Source: Croceicoccus gelatinilyticus (lineage in GTDB: Bacteria > Pseudomonadota > Alphaproteobacteria > Sphingomonadales > Sphingomonadaceae). Taken from it: a stretch of DNA of 64,000 nt. The notes beneath the pieces are model-generated. The model was not told the origin of the DNA. It ran no database searches and saw only the letters and a list, made by a program, of their open reading frames with translations. A program made the translations under genes and the position numbers. The stretch lies in the NCBI RefSeq assembly GCF_018398395.1, contig NZ_JAHCBF010000001.1, positions 496,001 through 560,000 of the forward strand. Reading direction: 5' to 3'. Shown here piece after piece: positions 21,901 to 31,243 of this stretch (the stretch's first letter is position 1; each line of letters begins with the position of its first letter).

Positions 21901-22218
21901 CAGCATCCAGAGCGTGACGACGAGTGCGGCAGGCATGGCCCACTGTGCAAGCAGGGCAGTCCATTCGCTGGGCGTCGATCCTGACAAGATTGCGGCCTGG
22001 TTGGCCCACCCGAAGAATGCAGTCCATGCGATCAAGACGACAGCGCCGATAGCAGGGACGATCCAGGCGAGATTGCGGGTCCGGACCGGTTCTTCGTACC
22101 AGTCCTCGCTTGCCGAGTACTCCTCTTCGATCGGTGCGGTTTCCGCCTCGACCGTTTCCACGAATTCTTCTTCGCTGCCCTGTCCGCCGAAGGGGACGAT
22201 GTTCCGCCGCTTTGTCAT
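18994..22218 (-). CDS. Membrane-anchored long coiled-coil protein with nine 29-residue repeats
   Basis: 1074 residues. An acidic N-terminus (1-48) is followed by two membrane helices (about 50-75 and 86-108). Almost everything after that is predicted helix and coiled coil, very rich in Ala, Glu, Arg and Leu. Residues 419-679 are nine back-to-back repeats of exactly 29 residues, each beginning with an L/F-D pair (LDSEIEARRVRGAQASRALV and relatives). The last 120 residues are different (RRVSQITESLNSTAIDIDKVLS...) and look globular and conserved. It resembles proteins loosely annotated as ATPase or chromosome-partition-like in sphingomonads, but no Walker motif is visible. A structural or scaffolding role at the inner membrane is inference. 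Confidence 0.85.
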   Translation of the reverse strand: MTKRRNIVPFGGQGSEEEFVETVEAETAPIEEEYSASEDWYEEPVRTRNLAWIVPAIGAVVLIAWTAFFGWANQAAILSGSTPSEWTALLAQWAMPAALVVTLWMLAMRHSRVEAGRFADAAASLRAESAALEDRLGHVNSELSIAREFIIAQGRDLEALGRIASERLGESANKLEALISDNSERVDRLQTVSTAALENMEKLRGQLPVVTNATRDLTNNIGQAGQGASAQLERLSEGFGKIGEAGEASTLKVDAMRERVNDVLGEFNRCAEQLGQIAKDRFEALDAEGAALRERMDEQEIAALAAVRKRADDLEGMLESTRGKLAEAEGFALKSLRERLSTLETDADDLGERLKSGETGAIDGWRDRIAVIESDARALFTQLDNNSAEALDAAGARVAALSSEISRLNGDLRRQGETLDTEIEERYAKSEDANRGIAERLSALVAGLDSEIEARRVRGAQASRALVEELASTFAQLDTGIQERVARGEETSRILAEKIGEALARLDAQIDARSERGEQQSHALAARITSTLASLDEEIAQRAQRGEEAGRAMTTGVATALTSLDGEIEIREERGREAASLMSECLRTALDALDSEIARRRTHSRDAARELAEGYADELAELDRQLTERRERHEEAGRDLSGKLQDLLVQFDDEFEARRARHLEATEALGRHAQRIADQLGDYGSRMDAAAGQGREAEQAIVNGLNTLSEKLTASREALAGTDTAILGLTDSSVRLLELIEASSRHTREALPGALSEAEGRLDDVTGRIEAMRLMLAQAGERGEDLGRAVDTTRETTRSALAEIEGLHDTLHERGSAHATQLGDLRETLSQARADSEAMATAAEATLNGAIARLAEASREAVANIEGTSSDAVRSIAEKLAKESGIVVTEALRESTSDALEGLDTAVSKATEAAREAAAELREQLGRVDEITGHLEARIVAARQRAEEDIDDHFARRVSQITESLNSTAIDIDKVLSAEVSEASWQAYLKGERGIFTRRAVRLIDSGDAKHIVEHYEAEEEFREHVNRYIHDFEAMLRNLLATREGNSLAVTVLSSDMGKLYVALAQAIERLRR
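20182..20964 (-). repeat. Nine tandem 87-bp (29-codon) repeats inside the coiled-coil gene
   Basis: The units start at residues 419, 448, 477, 506, 535, 564, 593, 622 and 651 of the 1074-residue protein. The consensus begins L-D-x-E-I-x-x-R and continues RGxxA then a Leu/Ala helix. The protein period is perfect, with no insertion or deletion between units, but the DNA of the units has diverged clearly. 29 residues over 8 turns gives 3.625 residues per turn, close to an undistorted alpha helix. Confidence 0.9.
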
Positions 22219-22357
22219 GGCGTATGACTAACACCGAATGAACGCGCGCGCACGCGTGAAATGACCCGTTTTCCCCCGTGTCATCCACGGTTTTCCGAGG
22301 GTTAGGAACAATCCCCCTGTCCCGTCTTGCAGAGCGGCGCAGGGCGATCCATGAACC

Positions 22358-23641
22358 GTGCTGGAACTCGATAGCGAACGAGCTGCCCGGACCGATCTGG
22401 CAGCACAGGGGCCAAGACACTTGCGAATTGCCGTACTTTCCATGCTGGAGCCGCTGGCCGTCGACGGGCTGCTGACGCGTGCCGGATTGCGCGTGGGCGG
22501 ACAAACCGTCGTCGAACGTCAGCTGGAACTGGCCCAGGCGACAGGCGTGCAACGGATACTCCTGCTTGCGGACAGGCGGGCAGTTGGCCTCGACGAACTT
22601 GTCGCATTGGCCGGCGAAATGAAGCTGGAAGCACGGGTCATCGCCGATGCTCCCGCGCTCTGTTCCGAAGTGACGGCGGCGGACGAACTCGTCGTATTCG
22701 GCGATGCGCTGCTGGCGGATCCGGTGTTGGCCGTTCCGCTATTGAAGCAGTCCGGCATCGCGACGCTTCCGGTGAAAGAAGGGCTTGAGGCCGGTTTTGA
22801 GCGAATCGACGCCGAACTCGCCTGGGGCGGCATTCTTGTCATTCCCGGCGCTTTGGCCGAGCGGCTTCGCCAGTTGCCGCGCGATTGCGATGTCGCGTCT
22901 TCGCTTCTGCGGATTGCCCTTATGGCCGGCGTTACGCAGCGGCCGGTCGATCCGCAGGCGCTGCCCGACAGGCGCTGGGTCATCGTGCGGAGCGAAACAG
23001 AGGGGCAGGCTATCGAGGCACACCGTTTGCGCCTCAGCCTTACCGAAGCGCGCGGCAAGACGCCCGGTGCCAAGCTTGCAAGCCTTATCGTCGGTAAATT
23101 CGGCAATCGCCTGTTCGAGGCGGATCGGTCGGCTATCCTCGTGTGGTGGGCTGCGATCCTGCCAGCCGCTGCAGCCGTGGCCCTGGCAGGGTTCGCGATG
23201 TTCGCGGCGGCTTTCTTCGCGGTAGCAGTGACATGGCTGGTCGTGCGCGGCGCAATTATCCTCGACAAGGCGGAGCGGCAGGGGCGTATCGATGCGGCCA
23301 TGCCGGACCGGCGGCCGGTAATCGTGCATCTCGCCATCGACCTGCTCCTTCTGGTGGTTCTGGCACTGGCGCTGACCGGCTGGATCGAGGGCGAAAGGCT
23401 TGGCGCACTCGGGCCGTGGTTCGTATCGACCGTTTTCGTCTGCCTTGTCCGCATTGGAGCAGTGCTTTTCCCGGTCCCCCACGCACGTCCCTTCTTCGAG
23501 GACAGGGGGACACAGTGTGTCGTACTGGGGCTGGCCGTTCTTGCCGGTTGGACGGCGCCGATTGTCATGGCAGTGTCGATGGCTGTCATGGCCGGGTGGG
23601 CGGCATTTGTGACATTCCGCGCGAATCACGTGACAAGATAA
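22358..23641 (+). CDS. Nucleotidyltransferase-like N-terminal domain fused to a membrane domain
   Basis: 427 residues. The first 240 resemble a sugar-nucleotidyltransferase-type Rossmann fold (VERQLELAQATGVQRILLLADR, then ADELVVFGDALLAD and GGILVIPGALAERLRQL), but I cannot identify a canonical GxGTRxxP nucleotide loop. The second part has about five or six membrane helices in two groups, with a basic loop (DKAERQGRIDAAMPDRRP). It could be a degenerate relative of bifunctional alcohol-phosphate cytidylyltransferase/CDP-alcohol transferases, although the DGxxAR-type motif of the latter is not seen. The GTG at 22358 is the longest start; ATG 22442 is plausible. It is divergent from the coiled-coil gene. 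Confidence 0.7.
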   Translation: MLELDSERAARTDLAAQGPRHLRIAVLSMLEPLAVDGLLTRAGLRVGGQTVVERQLELAQATGVQRILLLADRRAVGLDELVALAGEMKLEARVIADAPALCSEVTAADELVVFGDALLADPVLAVPLLKQSGIATLPVKEGLEAGFERIDAELAWGGILVIPGALAERLRQLPRDCDVASSLLRIALMAGVTQRPVDPQALPDRRWVIVRSETEGQAIEAHRLRLSLTEARGKTPGAKLASLIVGKFGNRLFEADRSAILVWWAAILPAAAAVALAGFAMFAAAFFAVAVTWLVVRGAIILDKAERQGRIDAAMPDRRPVIVHLAIDLLLLVVLALALTGWIEGERLGALGPWFVSTVFVCLVRIGAVLFPVPHARPFFEDRGTQCVVLGLAVLAGWTAPIVMAVSMAVMAGWAAFVTFRANHVTR

Positions 23642-23675
23642 CGCGGCTTTAACCATGGGGTGTTAGTCCGTTCGC

Positions 23676-24638
23676 ATGGGTGAACTGGAAAAGGCCACGG
23701 GCCTACAATCAGTTATGCGGGTTGAGCTGAAGCGGGGCGACCGCGTTCTCGGCGCGCGCGGCGTTGTCTTGCGTCAACTGATCGCGACCGAGGACCGCTC
23801 CATGTTCAGCGATGCGATCGTCGCTCGCGTGCGCGGAATGGCCGAAGATCTGGCTCGTCAGGTCGGTTACAAACTGGCGCAGGCGGCGGGTGAGCGCGAT
23901 CCGCGCGGGTGGGCCAATTCGATCACGGAGCCGCTTTCGGGCGCTCTGATCGACGAACCTGTCATTGTCGATCACCTCCATTCGATTGCCCTTGAATGGC
24001 AACTTACCGAATCCATGCAGCGCCGCGCAGGTGTCGATCCCGCGCTTTCGCCGCTGCTTCAGGCGCTGATCGGCGCGGACGATCCGACCAGTTCGGCGCT
24101 TGCGATGGACCTTCTGACTTCGCAGGCAGCCTTTGCGCGGCATCAGCAGCGCATGAGCCTGCCGGTCAACGAACTTCCCGCAGAAGTGCTTCATTCGCTG
24201 CTCGAAACGCTGCGCCACGCGGTTGCCGGCGATCTTGCCTATGAGGCGCACGCGCGGAACACCGAACACGCGATCCGCGAGGGTTACGACGAATCCCAGT
24301 GCCGCATCTCGCTGGCCAACCGGCTGGTCGGCGCTCTGGGGGCAGGGGCCTTTGCCGCCCTGTCGATCACCCATGCAGGCGTTCCGGTATTCCTGTCGGC
24401 GCTGGCCGCGGCAACGGGCGATTCCCGAGATACCGTGGCCGTTGCGACGAGTGAGAGCCAGCTTGCCCGCCTTGCCCTGTCGCTGCGCGCGGCAGGCCTT
24501 GGCGACCGCGAGATCGAGCGCGAGTTCTACGCCATCCACCCCGAGATCACACTTCCCGAAGGCTTCGGACGCTTGCAGGGCGGCGACGCCCGTGCTCTGC
24601 TGACGGGGCAAGGGGTATCGGACAATGTCAGGGGCTGA
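23676..24638 (+). CDS. Hypothetical helical protein (possibly DUF2336-like)
   Basis: 320 residues, soluble, mostly alpha-helical by composition. No enzymatic motif is visible. The arrangement of charged helices (LRQLIATEDRSMFSDAIVARVRGMAEDLARQVG near the N-terminus) recalls the alphaproteobacterial DUF2336 family, but I am not sure. It overlaps the following histidine-kinase-like gene by 14 bases, so the two are translationally coupled and probably work together, for example as a regulator and its partner. Start ATG 23676. Confidence 0.7.
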   Translation: MGELEKATGLQSVMRVELKRGDRVLGARGVVLRQLIATEDRSMFSDAIVARVRGMAEDLARQVGYKLAQAAGERDPRGWANSITEPLSGALIDEPVIVDHLHSIALEWQLTESMQRRAGVDPALSPLLQALIGADDPTSSALAMDLLTSQAAFARHQQRMSLPVNELPAEVLHSLLETLRHAVAGDLAYEAHARNTEHAIREGYDESQCRISLANRLVGALGAGAFAALSITHAGVPVFLSALAAATGDSRDTVAVATSESQLARLALSLRAAGLGDREIEREFYAIHPEITLPEGFGRLQGGDARALLTGQGVSDNVRG

Positions 24639-25968
24639 AGCCATCACCGAGACGGCAGCGGTCGAACCGCTGATCGCGCGCAGCGATGCGGCGGACCGTC
24701 TCGTCGTGGCTGATGGCCCGCTGGCCGAAATGCAACTGGCCTGCGGTGGTGAAATCCCGGGCTTGATTGCCGCACCGAGCCTGCTTGAACTGGTCCGCAA
24801 ATCGCGCGGTTTCGGTATGAAACTGGGGCGGCCGCTGGTCATGCGGCACAGCGAGGGAAGCCTCGAAGGCTGGGCCGAAGTCGAGCCTGATGGCGAAGGC
24901 TGCTCGATCCGCTTGTCCGACTGGCAGCAGACCAGCCACTGCACGGGCAGCGGTAATGGAGAGGCGACTCGCCTCGCGGTCGAGAATTTGTTGGCCGAAG
25001 GCGTGGTCTGGCTGGACGAAGGACAGCGTGTGGTCGCTGTAGAGAGCCAGGCGGCAGATCTGGCCCCACTGGTCGGGCAGGCGCGCGTGATGCGGGGGCA
25101 GCACTGGACGGGTCTTTTCGACTTTTCCGGTCACGATTCCGGCACGCCGCCGATTTGGCAGGCGCGCAGCGGCATGACTGTGCGGATCGCCGGCTCTTCG
25201 CGGGAATGGCACTTGCTGCTTGCTTCGGCCAATGTCGGTTTCCAGCTGCTTCTCCGCCCGGTTAGCGAGAACGAGTACGAGACCGAGGAAACCGACCTGC
25301 TTCCGCCGAACCTGCTTGGCGATGAATTGGCCCCGGCGATGCGTAATCCGGTGGCACGGATCATCCGTCAGGCCGAGGCGATCCGAGACAGATTGGCGGG
25401 TCCGCTACCGGCGGAATACCGCGAATATGCGCTCGACATGGTCAATGCGGGACGCCACCTCGGCGAACTTGCAGATGATCTTGGCGATGCCGAAGCGATA
25501 GAGCACGGAACGATCGCTATTTTCGCCGAACCTGTCGTCGTTTCGGATGTTGCGGAGATCGTTTGCCGCTTGCTTCAGGTGCGCGCCGATGCACGCTCGG
25601 TGACGTTTGAGCTGTCTAACAGCGATGCGGTTGCCATGGCGGATCGAAAGCGGGTGACGCAGATCCTGCTCAATATTGTTGGAAACGCGATTAGCTACGG
25701 CCCCGAAGGCGGGCGCATTGCGGTCGATATCGGGCGCAACGGCGTGAACGTCGTCGTTTCGGTCACGGACGAGGGCGAGAGCCTGTCTGCCGAGGAATTC
25801 ATCCGCATGTTCGACAAGTTCGAACGGCTTGGCCGTAGCGGCGATGGTGGAAGCGGGCTGGGCCTCTACATCGCGCTGATGCTTGCCCGCGCGATGGGCG
25901 GTGACCTTGAAGGTTCGACCGGCGAGGGTGGCGGCAATCGCTTCACCCTGACGCTTCCCTCCGTTTAA
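24625..25968 (+). CDS. Histidine-kinase-like protein lacking the phospho-accepting histidine
   Basis: 447 residues, no membrane segment. The C-terminal third is a clear GHKL ATP-binding domain: N-box QILLNIVGNAISYGPEGG (346-363), G1-like DEGES (382-386), F-box MFDKFERLG (395-403) and G2 GGSGLGLYIA (408-417). Where the H-box belongs, the sequence is GDELAPAMRNPVARIIRQAE (232-251). There is no histidine between residues 197 and 277, so autophosphorylation on a DHp His looks impossible. The N-terminal 220 residues are an unrecognised sensory region. It overlaps the upstream helical protein and, by 4 bases, the convergent small gene. Confidence 0.8.
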   Translation: MSGAEAITETAAVEPLIARSDAADRLVVADGPLAEMQLACGGEIPGLIAAPSLLELVRKSRGFGMKLGRPLVMRHSEGSLEGWAEVEPDGEGCSIRLSDWQQTSHCTGSGNGEATRLAVENLLAEGVVWLDEGQRVVAVESQAADLAPLVGQARVMRGQHWTGLFDFSGHDSGTPPIWQARSGMTVRIAGSSREWHLLLASANVGFQLLLRPVSENEYETEETDLLPPNLLGDELAPAMRNPVARIIRQAEAIRDRLAGPLPAEYREYALDMVNAGRHLGELADDLGDAEAIEHGTIAIFAEPVVVSDVAEIVCRLLQVRADARSVTFELSNSDAVAMADRKRVTQILLNIVGNAISYGPEGGRIAVDIGRNGVNVVVSVTDEGESLSAEEFIRMFDKFERLGRSGDGGSGLGLYIALMLARAMGGDLEGSTGEGGGNRFTLTLPSV

Positions 25969-26168
25969 TTCCTTGGCCCGCGATTGCGGGTCAGCCAGAT
26001 CAGCAGCAATCCGGCGCCAGCGGCAATCACGCCGTAAGTGGCCCATTCTTTTTCGCCGAGCATAAAGCTTTCGGCAGGCCACATGACGAGGCCCAAGCCC
26101 TGGAGAGTCCAGAGCATTCCGGAAAGAAAAAGGGCGACGCCGAAGATCCTGATGAGGAGTTTCGGCAT
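25965..26168 (-). CDS. Small two-helix membrane protein downstream of gltA
   Basis: 67 residues with hydrophobic segments at about 4-28 and 44-60 and a basic end (LTRNRGPRN). It lies 26 bases after gltA on the same strand, preceded by AAGGA, and its stop overlaps the stop of the convergent kinase-like gene. I do not recognise a family. It may be transcribed with gltX-gltA. Confidence 0.65.
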   Translation of the reverse strand: MPKLLIRIFGVALFLSGMLWTLQGLGLVMWPAESFMLGEKEWATYGVIAAGAGLLLIWLTRNRGPRN

Positions 26169-26194
26169 CGCCCTGATCCTTACCTGTCAGCCGT

Positions 26195-27481
26195 TCAGCG
26201 CTTGTCGAACGGGACGTAGTCGCGCTGCGTCGGGCCGGTGTAAAGCTGACGCGGACGACCGATGCGCTGTGCGGGATCGGAGATCATTTCGTTCCACTGC
26301 GCGACCCAGCCGACGGTGCGGGCAAGGGCGAAGAGCGCGGTGAACATCGTGGTCGGGAAGCCGATCGCCGAAAGGATGACGCCCGAGTAGAAGTCGACGT
26401 TCGGGAAGAGCTTCTTCTCGACGAAGTAGTCGTCGTTGAGAGCCATTTCTTCCAGCTGAAGCGCGACTTCGAAGACCGGGTCGTTGACCTTGAGCGCGTC
26501 GAAAACCTCGCGAACGGTCTTCTGCATGACGGTCGCGCGCGGGTCGTAGTTCTTGTAGACGCGGTGGCCGAAGCCCATCAGGCGGAACGGATCGTCCTTG
26601 TTCTTCGCGCGTGCGATGTACTCGGGGATACGCTCCGGACGGCCGATTTCCTGCAGCATGTTGAGAGCCGCTTCGTTCGCGCCGCCGTGAGCCGGACCCC
26701 ACAGGCAGGCAATGCCGGCCGCGATGCAAGCAAACGGGTTCGCGCCCGACGAACCTGCAAGACGCACGGTTGAGGTCGAGGCATTCTGTTCGTGGTCGGC
26801 GTGAAGGATGAAGATACGGTCCATCGCCTTTTCGACAGCCGGGATCACTTCGTATTCTTCCGCCGGCACGCCGAAGGTCATGCGCAGGAAGTTGCCGGTG
26901 TAGCTCAGCGAGTTGTCCGGATAGAGGAAGGGCTGACCGATCGAGTACTTGTAGGCCATGGCCGCGATCGTCGGCATCTTGGCGATCAGGCGGTGCGAGC
27001 TGATCTTGCGGTGCTCGGGATCGGAGATGTCGGTGCTGTCGTGATAAAACGCCGAAAGCGCGCCAACGATACCGCACATGATGGCCATCGGGTGGGCGTC
27101 ACGGCGGAAGCCCTGATAGAAGCCGCGCAGCTGATCATGCAGCATGGTGTGGCGGCTGATGGTGTAGGTGAAGTTGTCGTATTCGTCCGTGCTGGGCAGT
27201 TCGCCGTTCAGCAGGAGATAGGCGACTTCCATGAAGCTGGAGTTTTCAGCCAGCTGGCCGATCGGGTAACCGCGGTGGAGAAGGACGCCTTCTTCGCCGT
27301 CGATGTAGGTCAGGCCGGAATCGCAGCTCGCCGTCGAGGTAAAGCCCGGGTCGTACGTGAACATACCCGACTTGCCGTAAAGCTTGCCGATGTCGACGAC
27401 ATCGGGGCCGATCGTCCCGCTCTTGACGGGAAATTCGTATTCGCCGCCCCCGGCGTTCAGCTTCGCCATGTTGTCAGCCAC
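26195..27481 (-). CDS. gltA: Citrate synthase
   Basis: Condenses oxaloacetate and acetyl-CoA, the entry step of the TCA cycle. 428 residues, the length of the hexameric proteobacterial type II enzyme. Catalytic regions are visible: [15 protein letters not shown] with the catalytic His, [14 protein letters not shown] with the substrate-binding His/Arg, and the catalytic Asp in the DPVFE region. The C-terminal [20 protein letters not shown] is typical. The gene starts 18 bases after gltX and is probably co-transcribed with it. Confidence 0.97.
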   Translation of the reverse strand: MADNMAKLNAGGGEYEFPVKSGTIGPDVVDIGKLYGKSGMFTYDPGFTSTASCDSGLTYIDGEEGVLLHRGYPIGQLAENSSFMEVAYLLLNGELPSTDEYDNFTYTISRHTMLHDQLRGFYQGFRRDAHPMAIMCGIVGALSAFYHDSTDISDPEHRKISSHRLIAKMPTIAAMAYKYSIGQPFLYPDNSLSYTGNFLRMTFGVPAEEYEVIPAVEKAMDRIFILHADHEQNASTSTVRLAGSSGANPFACIAAGIACLWGPAHGGANEAALNMLQEIGRPERIPEYIARAKNKDDPFRLMGFGHRVYKNYDPRATVMQKTVREVFDALKVNDPVFEVALQLEEMALNDDYFVEKKLFPNVDFYSGVILSAIGFPTTMFTALFALARTVGWVAQWNEMISDPAQRIGRPRQLYTGPTQRDYVPFDKR

Positions 27482-27499
27482 TACTCTGCCTCCATTACG

Positions 27500-28999
27500 T
27501 TAATTGGCTACCGCGCCGTCCGCCTTTGCCGCGTCGGTTGCCTGTGCGTCTATACGCGCCAGGCTCTCGTCGCGTCCAAGAAGAACGAGCACGTCGAAAA
27601 TTCCAGGTGATGTCGCTTGACCGGTCAGCGCCGCACGAAGCGGCTGTGCCAGCTTGCCGAGCCCGAGTTCGCGCTCCTCCGCCATCGCCTTGAGTTCCGT
27701 TTCGAGCTGCTCGCTAGTCCAATCTGAACCAGCTTTCAACTTTTCGGAGATTTCACCGAGCAACGCGCGGGCATCGTCGGTGAGAAGCTTTTCCGCCTTC
27801 TCGTCCATGGGAAGCGGACGCTGACGGAACAGGAATAGGGCGCCTGCCGCCAGTTCGTCGAGATCCTTGGCGCGCGCCTTCAAAGAGGGCATCGCCTCGA
27901 CCAGCACAGCCATGTGCCTGTCGGCATCGAAAGCGGGTTCCAGCTTTGCAATGCGCGGTGCAACGAGTTCTGCCAGACGGGCATCGTCGGCTTCGCGAAT
28001 GTACTGACCGTTCATGTTGGCCAGCTTCTTGAAGTCGAAGCGCGACGCGCTTTTGCCGACGGCGGGCAGGTCGAAGAACTCGATCGCCTCGTCGATGGTG
28101 AAGAATTCCTGGTCGCCGTGGCCCCAGCCAAGCCGCAGCAGGTAGTTCACGACCGCTTCGGGCAGAAGGCCAAGCTCGTCGCGATAGGCATCGACGCCCA
28201 TCGCGCCGTGGCGCTTGGAAAGCTTGGCGCCGTCGGCGCCGTGGATCAACGGGATGTGCGCATAAACCGGCTCTTCCCAGCCGCCCTCGATCTCCTGCAT
28301 CGCCTTGTAGATCGGCAACTGCCGGAAAGCGTTGTTCAGGTGATCGTCGCCGCGAATGACGTGCGTGACACCCATGTCGTGATCGTCGACCACGACCGCC
28401 AGCATATAGGTCGGCGTGCCGTCAGAACGCAGCAGGATGTAATCGTCGATCTCGACATTCTTGACCTTCACGCGGCCCTGAACCGCATCCTCGATCACGG
28501 TCTCGCCGCCGGTCGGCGTCTTGAGGCGTACGACATAGGGCGCGCCTTCGGGCGCCTCTGACGGGTCGCGATCGCGCCAGCGGCCGTCGTAACGCATGGG
28601 CTGCTTGTTGGCGCGCTGTTCGGCCCGCATCGCTTCCAGTTCTTCGGCCGTGGCGAAACACTTGTAGGCGAAACCGGCGTCGAGCAGCATGTGCGCGACC
28701 TCGGCATGGCGTTCGGCCTGCGCGGACTGGAAAACCGGAGCCTCGTCATAATCGAAGCCGAGCCAGTTCAGCCCGTCGAGAATCGCGTCGATCGCTTCCT
28801 GGGTGGAGCGGGCGCGGTCGGTATCTTCGATACGAAGCAGTGCCTTGCCGCCGAAATGACGCGCATAGAGCCAGTTGAACAGCGCGGTACGTGCGCCGCC
28901 GATGTGCAGGAATCCCGTGGGAGAAGGCGCGAAACGGGTGACAACCGGGCGCTGGGCGTCGTTCGCGCCGTTGCCTTCCGCTGCCGAACCGCTTGCCAT
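27500..28999 (-). CDS. gltX: Glutamyl-tRNA synthetase
   Basis: Class I aminoacyl-tRNA synthetase, 499 residues. It has the HIGH-type motif in [30 protein letters not shown] and the KMSKS-type motif [11 protein letters not shown]. The ATG at 28999, after AAGGAAACAAGGCA on the minus strand, starts [20 protein letters not shown]. The open frame continues upstream to 29134, but that part overlaps comEC and is not conserved. It is divergent from comEC with 60 bases between the start codons. Confidence 0.96.
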   Translation of the reverse strand: MASGSAAEGNGANDAQRPVVTRFAPSPTGFLHIGGARTALFNWLYARHFGGKALLRIEDTDRARSTQEAIDAILDGLNWLGFDYDEAPVFQSAQAERHAEVAHMLLDAGFAYKCFATAEELEAMRAEQRANKQPMRYDGRWRDRDPSEAPEGAPYVVRLKTPTGGETVIEDAVQGRVKVKNVEIDDYILLRSDGTPTYMLAVVVDDHDMGVTHVIRGDDHLNNAFRQLPIYKAMQEIEGGWEEPVYAHIPLIHGADGAKLSKRHGAMGVDAYRDELGLLPEAVVNYLLRLGWGHGDQEFFTIDEAIEFFDLPAVGKSASRFDFKKLANMNGQYIREADDARLAELVAPRIAKLEPAFDADRHMAVLVEAMPSLKARAKDLDELAAGALFLFRQRPLPMDEKAEKLLTDDARALLGEISEKLKAGSDWTSEQLETELKAMAEERELGLGKLAQPLRAALTGQATSPGIFDVLVLLGRDESLARIDAQATDAAKADGAVAN

Positions 29000-29059
29000 A
29001 TTGCCTTGTTTCCTTTCAATAATGTCCGGGAGGGGCCGCAGACGGGGGAACGGCAAGAC

Positions 29060-31228
29060 ATGACAGGTGATGTCGCCATTCCGGTCGCGGATGGGGCACC
29101 AGATCGGGCCCCGCCACCTTCGCAGGTGCGGCAATGGGGAAGGTTGCGCGATTTGTCCAGTCTCCGATGGGTTGAAACGGCCCTTGGGACGCGACAGTTC
29201 GAAAAGATGCCGTGGCTTGCTGCTGCGATGCTGGTCGGAATTCTTGCGTGGTACGGCCTACTGTCGCCTGGCGAATGGCTTGTTTTTCTGGGGCTTTGCG
29301 GTCTGGCGGCAGCATTTTCTCTGCTCGCTTTGGATGAAGAGACCTATCCTTTTGTTCGGGCGGCTATCGTGTCGCTGGCGCTGATGATGGCGGCAGGTCT
29401 GCTGATCGCCTGGGCGCGCTCCACGCTGATTGGTACTCCGCCGATCGGGCGGCCGATGGTCAGTGAAATGACGGTGCGAGTTCTGGAACGCGACGACGCG
29501 GCCCGGGAGAGAAGCGCGCGGATCCTGGTTTCGACGCGTGAGGCGACCGGAGAGCCGATCAGGGCTCGCGTGACAGTGCCGGAGGAATACGACCTTCCGG
29601 CCATCGCGCCAGGCGCGCTCTTGCGGATGCGGATCAGGCTGATACCGCCATCGCGCGCGGTTGCGCCCGGTGGATATGACTACGCCAGGACTGCCTGGTT
29701 CGAAGGCGTGTCGGCAACCGGTTCGGTAATGTCGGATGTGGAGGTGTTCGAACAACCGAGAGACCGTAGCAAGTCGACTTTGCGTTCCGATCTTCATGAT
29801 CTTGTCCTGCATCGGATCGACGAGGGCGGGGCAGCCGGTATTGCGGCAACCCTTGTCTCTGGCGATCGATCGGCCATCGCCGAACCTGATGCAGAAGCCA
29901 TGCGGAATGCGGGCATGGCGCACCTCTTGTCGATCAGCGGCCTTCACGTCGGGGCGGTGATCGGTGTCGTCTGGTTCGTCAGCCTGCGATTGCTGGCTTT
30001 GTGGCCGGCGCTTGCGCTGCGCCTCCCTCTTCCTTTCGTTGCATCTGGGGCAGGGGCGTTTGCTGGTATTGGCTACACTCTTTTGACCGGGGCTGCCTTG
30101 CCGACTGTCAGGGCCTGTATCGCGGCACTTCTCGTTTTGGCCGCTATAGCTTTGGGCCGGCAAGCGTTGTCGATGCGGCTCGTGGCGATCGCAGCGATCG
30201 TGGTCATGCTTTTCTGGCCAGAGGCAGTTGTTGGCGCGAGCTTTCAATTGAGCTTCGCAGCAGTCATCGCGATCGTCGCATTTCACAATTGCGCCCCTGT
30301 GGCGCGGTTTCGAAAGGCTGGCCGCGACTTGGCTTGGCCACGACGCATATTACGTCATGCCTTTCTGCTGTTCCTGACTGGCCTTGTAATCGAGCTGAGC
30401 CTGCTCCCGATCGTCTTGATGCACTTTCACAAGGCGGGACTATATGGTGCGGCCGCTAATCTGTTCGCCATTCCGCTGACCACGCTCGTCGTAATGCCGA
30501 TGTTGGGCCTTTCCTTACTGCTCGAAGGGCTCGACATTGGGGCGCCTGCATGGTCAATGACCGCGATTGCGGCCGACTGGTTGCTCAAGATCGCTCACGT
30601 CACGTCGAATGCGGCAGGCTCGGTCAAGTTATCGCCGATGGTGCCGACCTGGCTTGTCCTGTTCATTGCGGCCAGTGCCCTCTGGTTGGCATTCTGGAGC
30701 GGTAGGATGCGCCTGCTCGGCGTTCCAGGCATGGTCCTTGGCTTGTCTGTACTACTTGCTTTGTCCCCTCCCGATATGATCGTGGCGGGAAGCGGCCGAC
30801 AGGTGGTGATCACAAAAGACAGACATTCTTACTGGCTGAGGCCGCAAGAGAGCTTCGAAAGCGATAGGCTTCTCGAACTCACCGGTAACGCTGTCATTTC
30901 CGACCATCATGACGAGGGCAAATCGGAGCGCCGGATTCACCAATTTCCCGAAGCAGTCTGCAACGACGCGTTTTGCAGGATCAGCGCGGACCGCGGAACG
31001 GAGATCCTGATCGGAAGCGGGCGGGTTTATGCCGAACCCAGCGAACTGGCCCAGGCCTGCGCCGCCAGCGACATCGTGATCGCGGAAAATGCTTTACCGG
31101 ACCGTTGTGAGCCCAAGTGGCTCAAACTGGACGGGAGGACTTTGTCCCGAAGGGGCGGGGCGGCGATCGATTTCGATGCGCGAGTGGTCAGCTACGTACG
31201 CCCCGCCGGGGACGCTCACGGTTGGTAA
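29060..31228 (+). CDS. comEC: ComEC/Rec2-type DNA-uptake channel protein
   Basis: 722-residue membrane protein related to ComEC, the inner-membrane channel for single-stranded DNA in natural transformation. The order seen is N-terminal helices, an OB-like soluble part of the DUF4131 type ([21 protein letters not shown]...[15 protein letters not shown]), then the competence domain with [18 protein letters not shown] and about eight more helices. The C-terminal 150 residues form a soluble region that lacks the HxHxDH metal-binding motif of the beta-lactamase-like domain of Gram-positive ComEC. The start is ATG 29060. Whether this strain is transformable cannot be judged from the window. Confidence 0.88.
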   Translation: MTGDVAIPVADGAPDRAPPPSQVRQWGRLRDLSSLRWVETALGTRQFEKMPWLAAAMLVGILAWYGLLSPGEWLVFLGLCGLAAAFSLLALDEETYPFVRAAIVSLALMMAAGLLIAWARSTLIGTPPIGRPMVSEMTVRVLERDDAARERSARILVSTREATGEPIRARVTVPEEYDLPAIAPGALLRMRIRLIPPSRAVAPGGYDYARTAWFEGVSATGSVMSDVEVFEQPRDRSKSTLRSDLHDLVLHRIDEGGAAGIAATLVSGDRSAIAEPDAEAMRNAGMAHLLSISGLHVGAVIGVVWFVSLRLLALWPALALRLPLPFVASGAGAFAGIGYTLLTGAALPTVRACIAALLVLAAIALGRQALSMRLVAIAAIVVMLFWPEAVVGASFQLSFAAVIAIVAFHNCAPVARFRKAGRDLAWPRRILRHAFLLFLTGLVIELSLLPIVLMHFHKAGLYGAAANLFAIPLTTLVVMPMLGLSLLLEGLDIGAPAWSMTAIAADWLLKIAHVTSNAAGSVKLSPMVPTWLVLFIAASALWLAFWSGRMRLLGVPGMVLGLSVLLALSPPDMIVAGSGRQVVITKDRHSYWLRPQESFESDRLLELTGNAVISDHHDEGKSERRIHQFPEAVCNDAFCRISADRGTEILIGSGRVYAEPSELAQACAASDIVIAENALPDRCEPKWLKLDGRTLSRRGGAAIDFDARVVSYVRPAGDAHGW

Positions 31229-31243
31229 GGCGTGTGCGGCTAC

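Noticed and set aside
28691-29059. Longer comEC start inside gltX
   Set aside because: The added 123 residues are the reverse of gltX and unlike the family; ATG 29060 fits the divergent layout.
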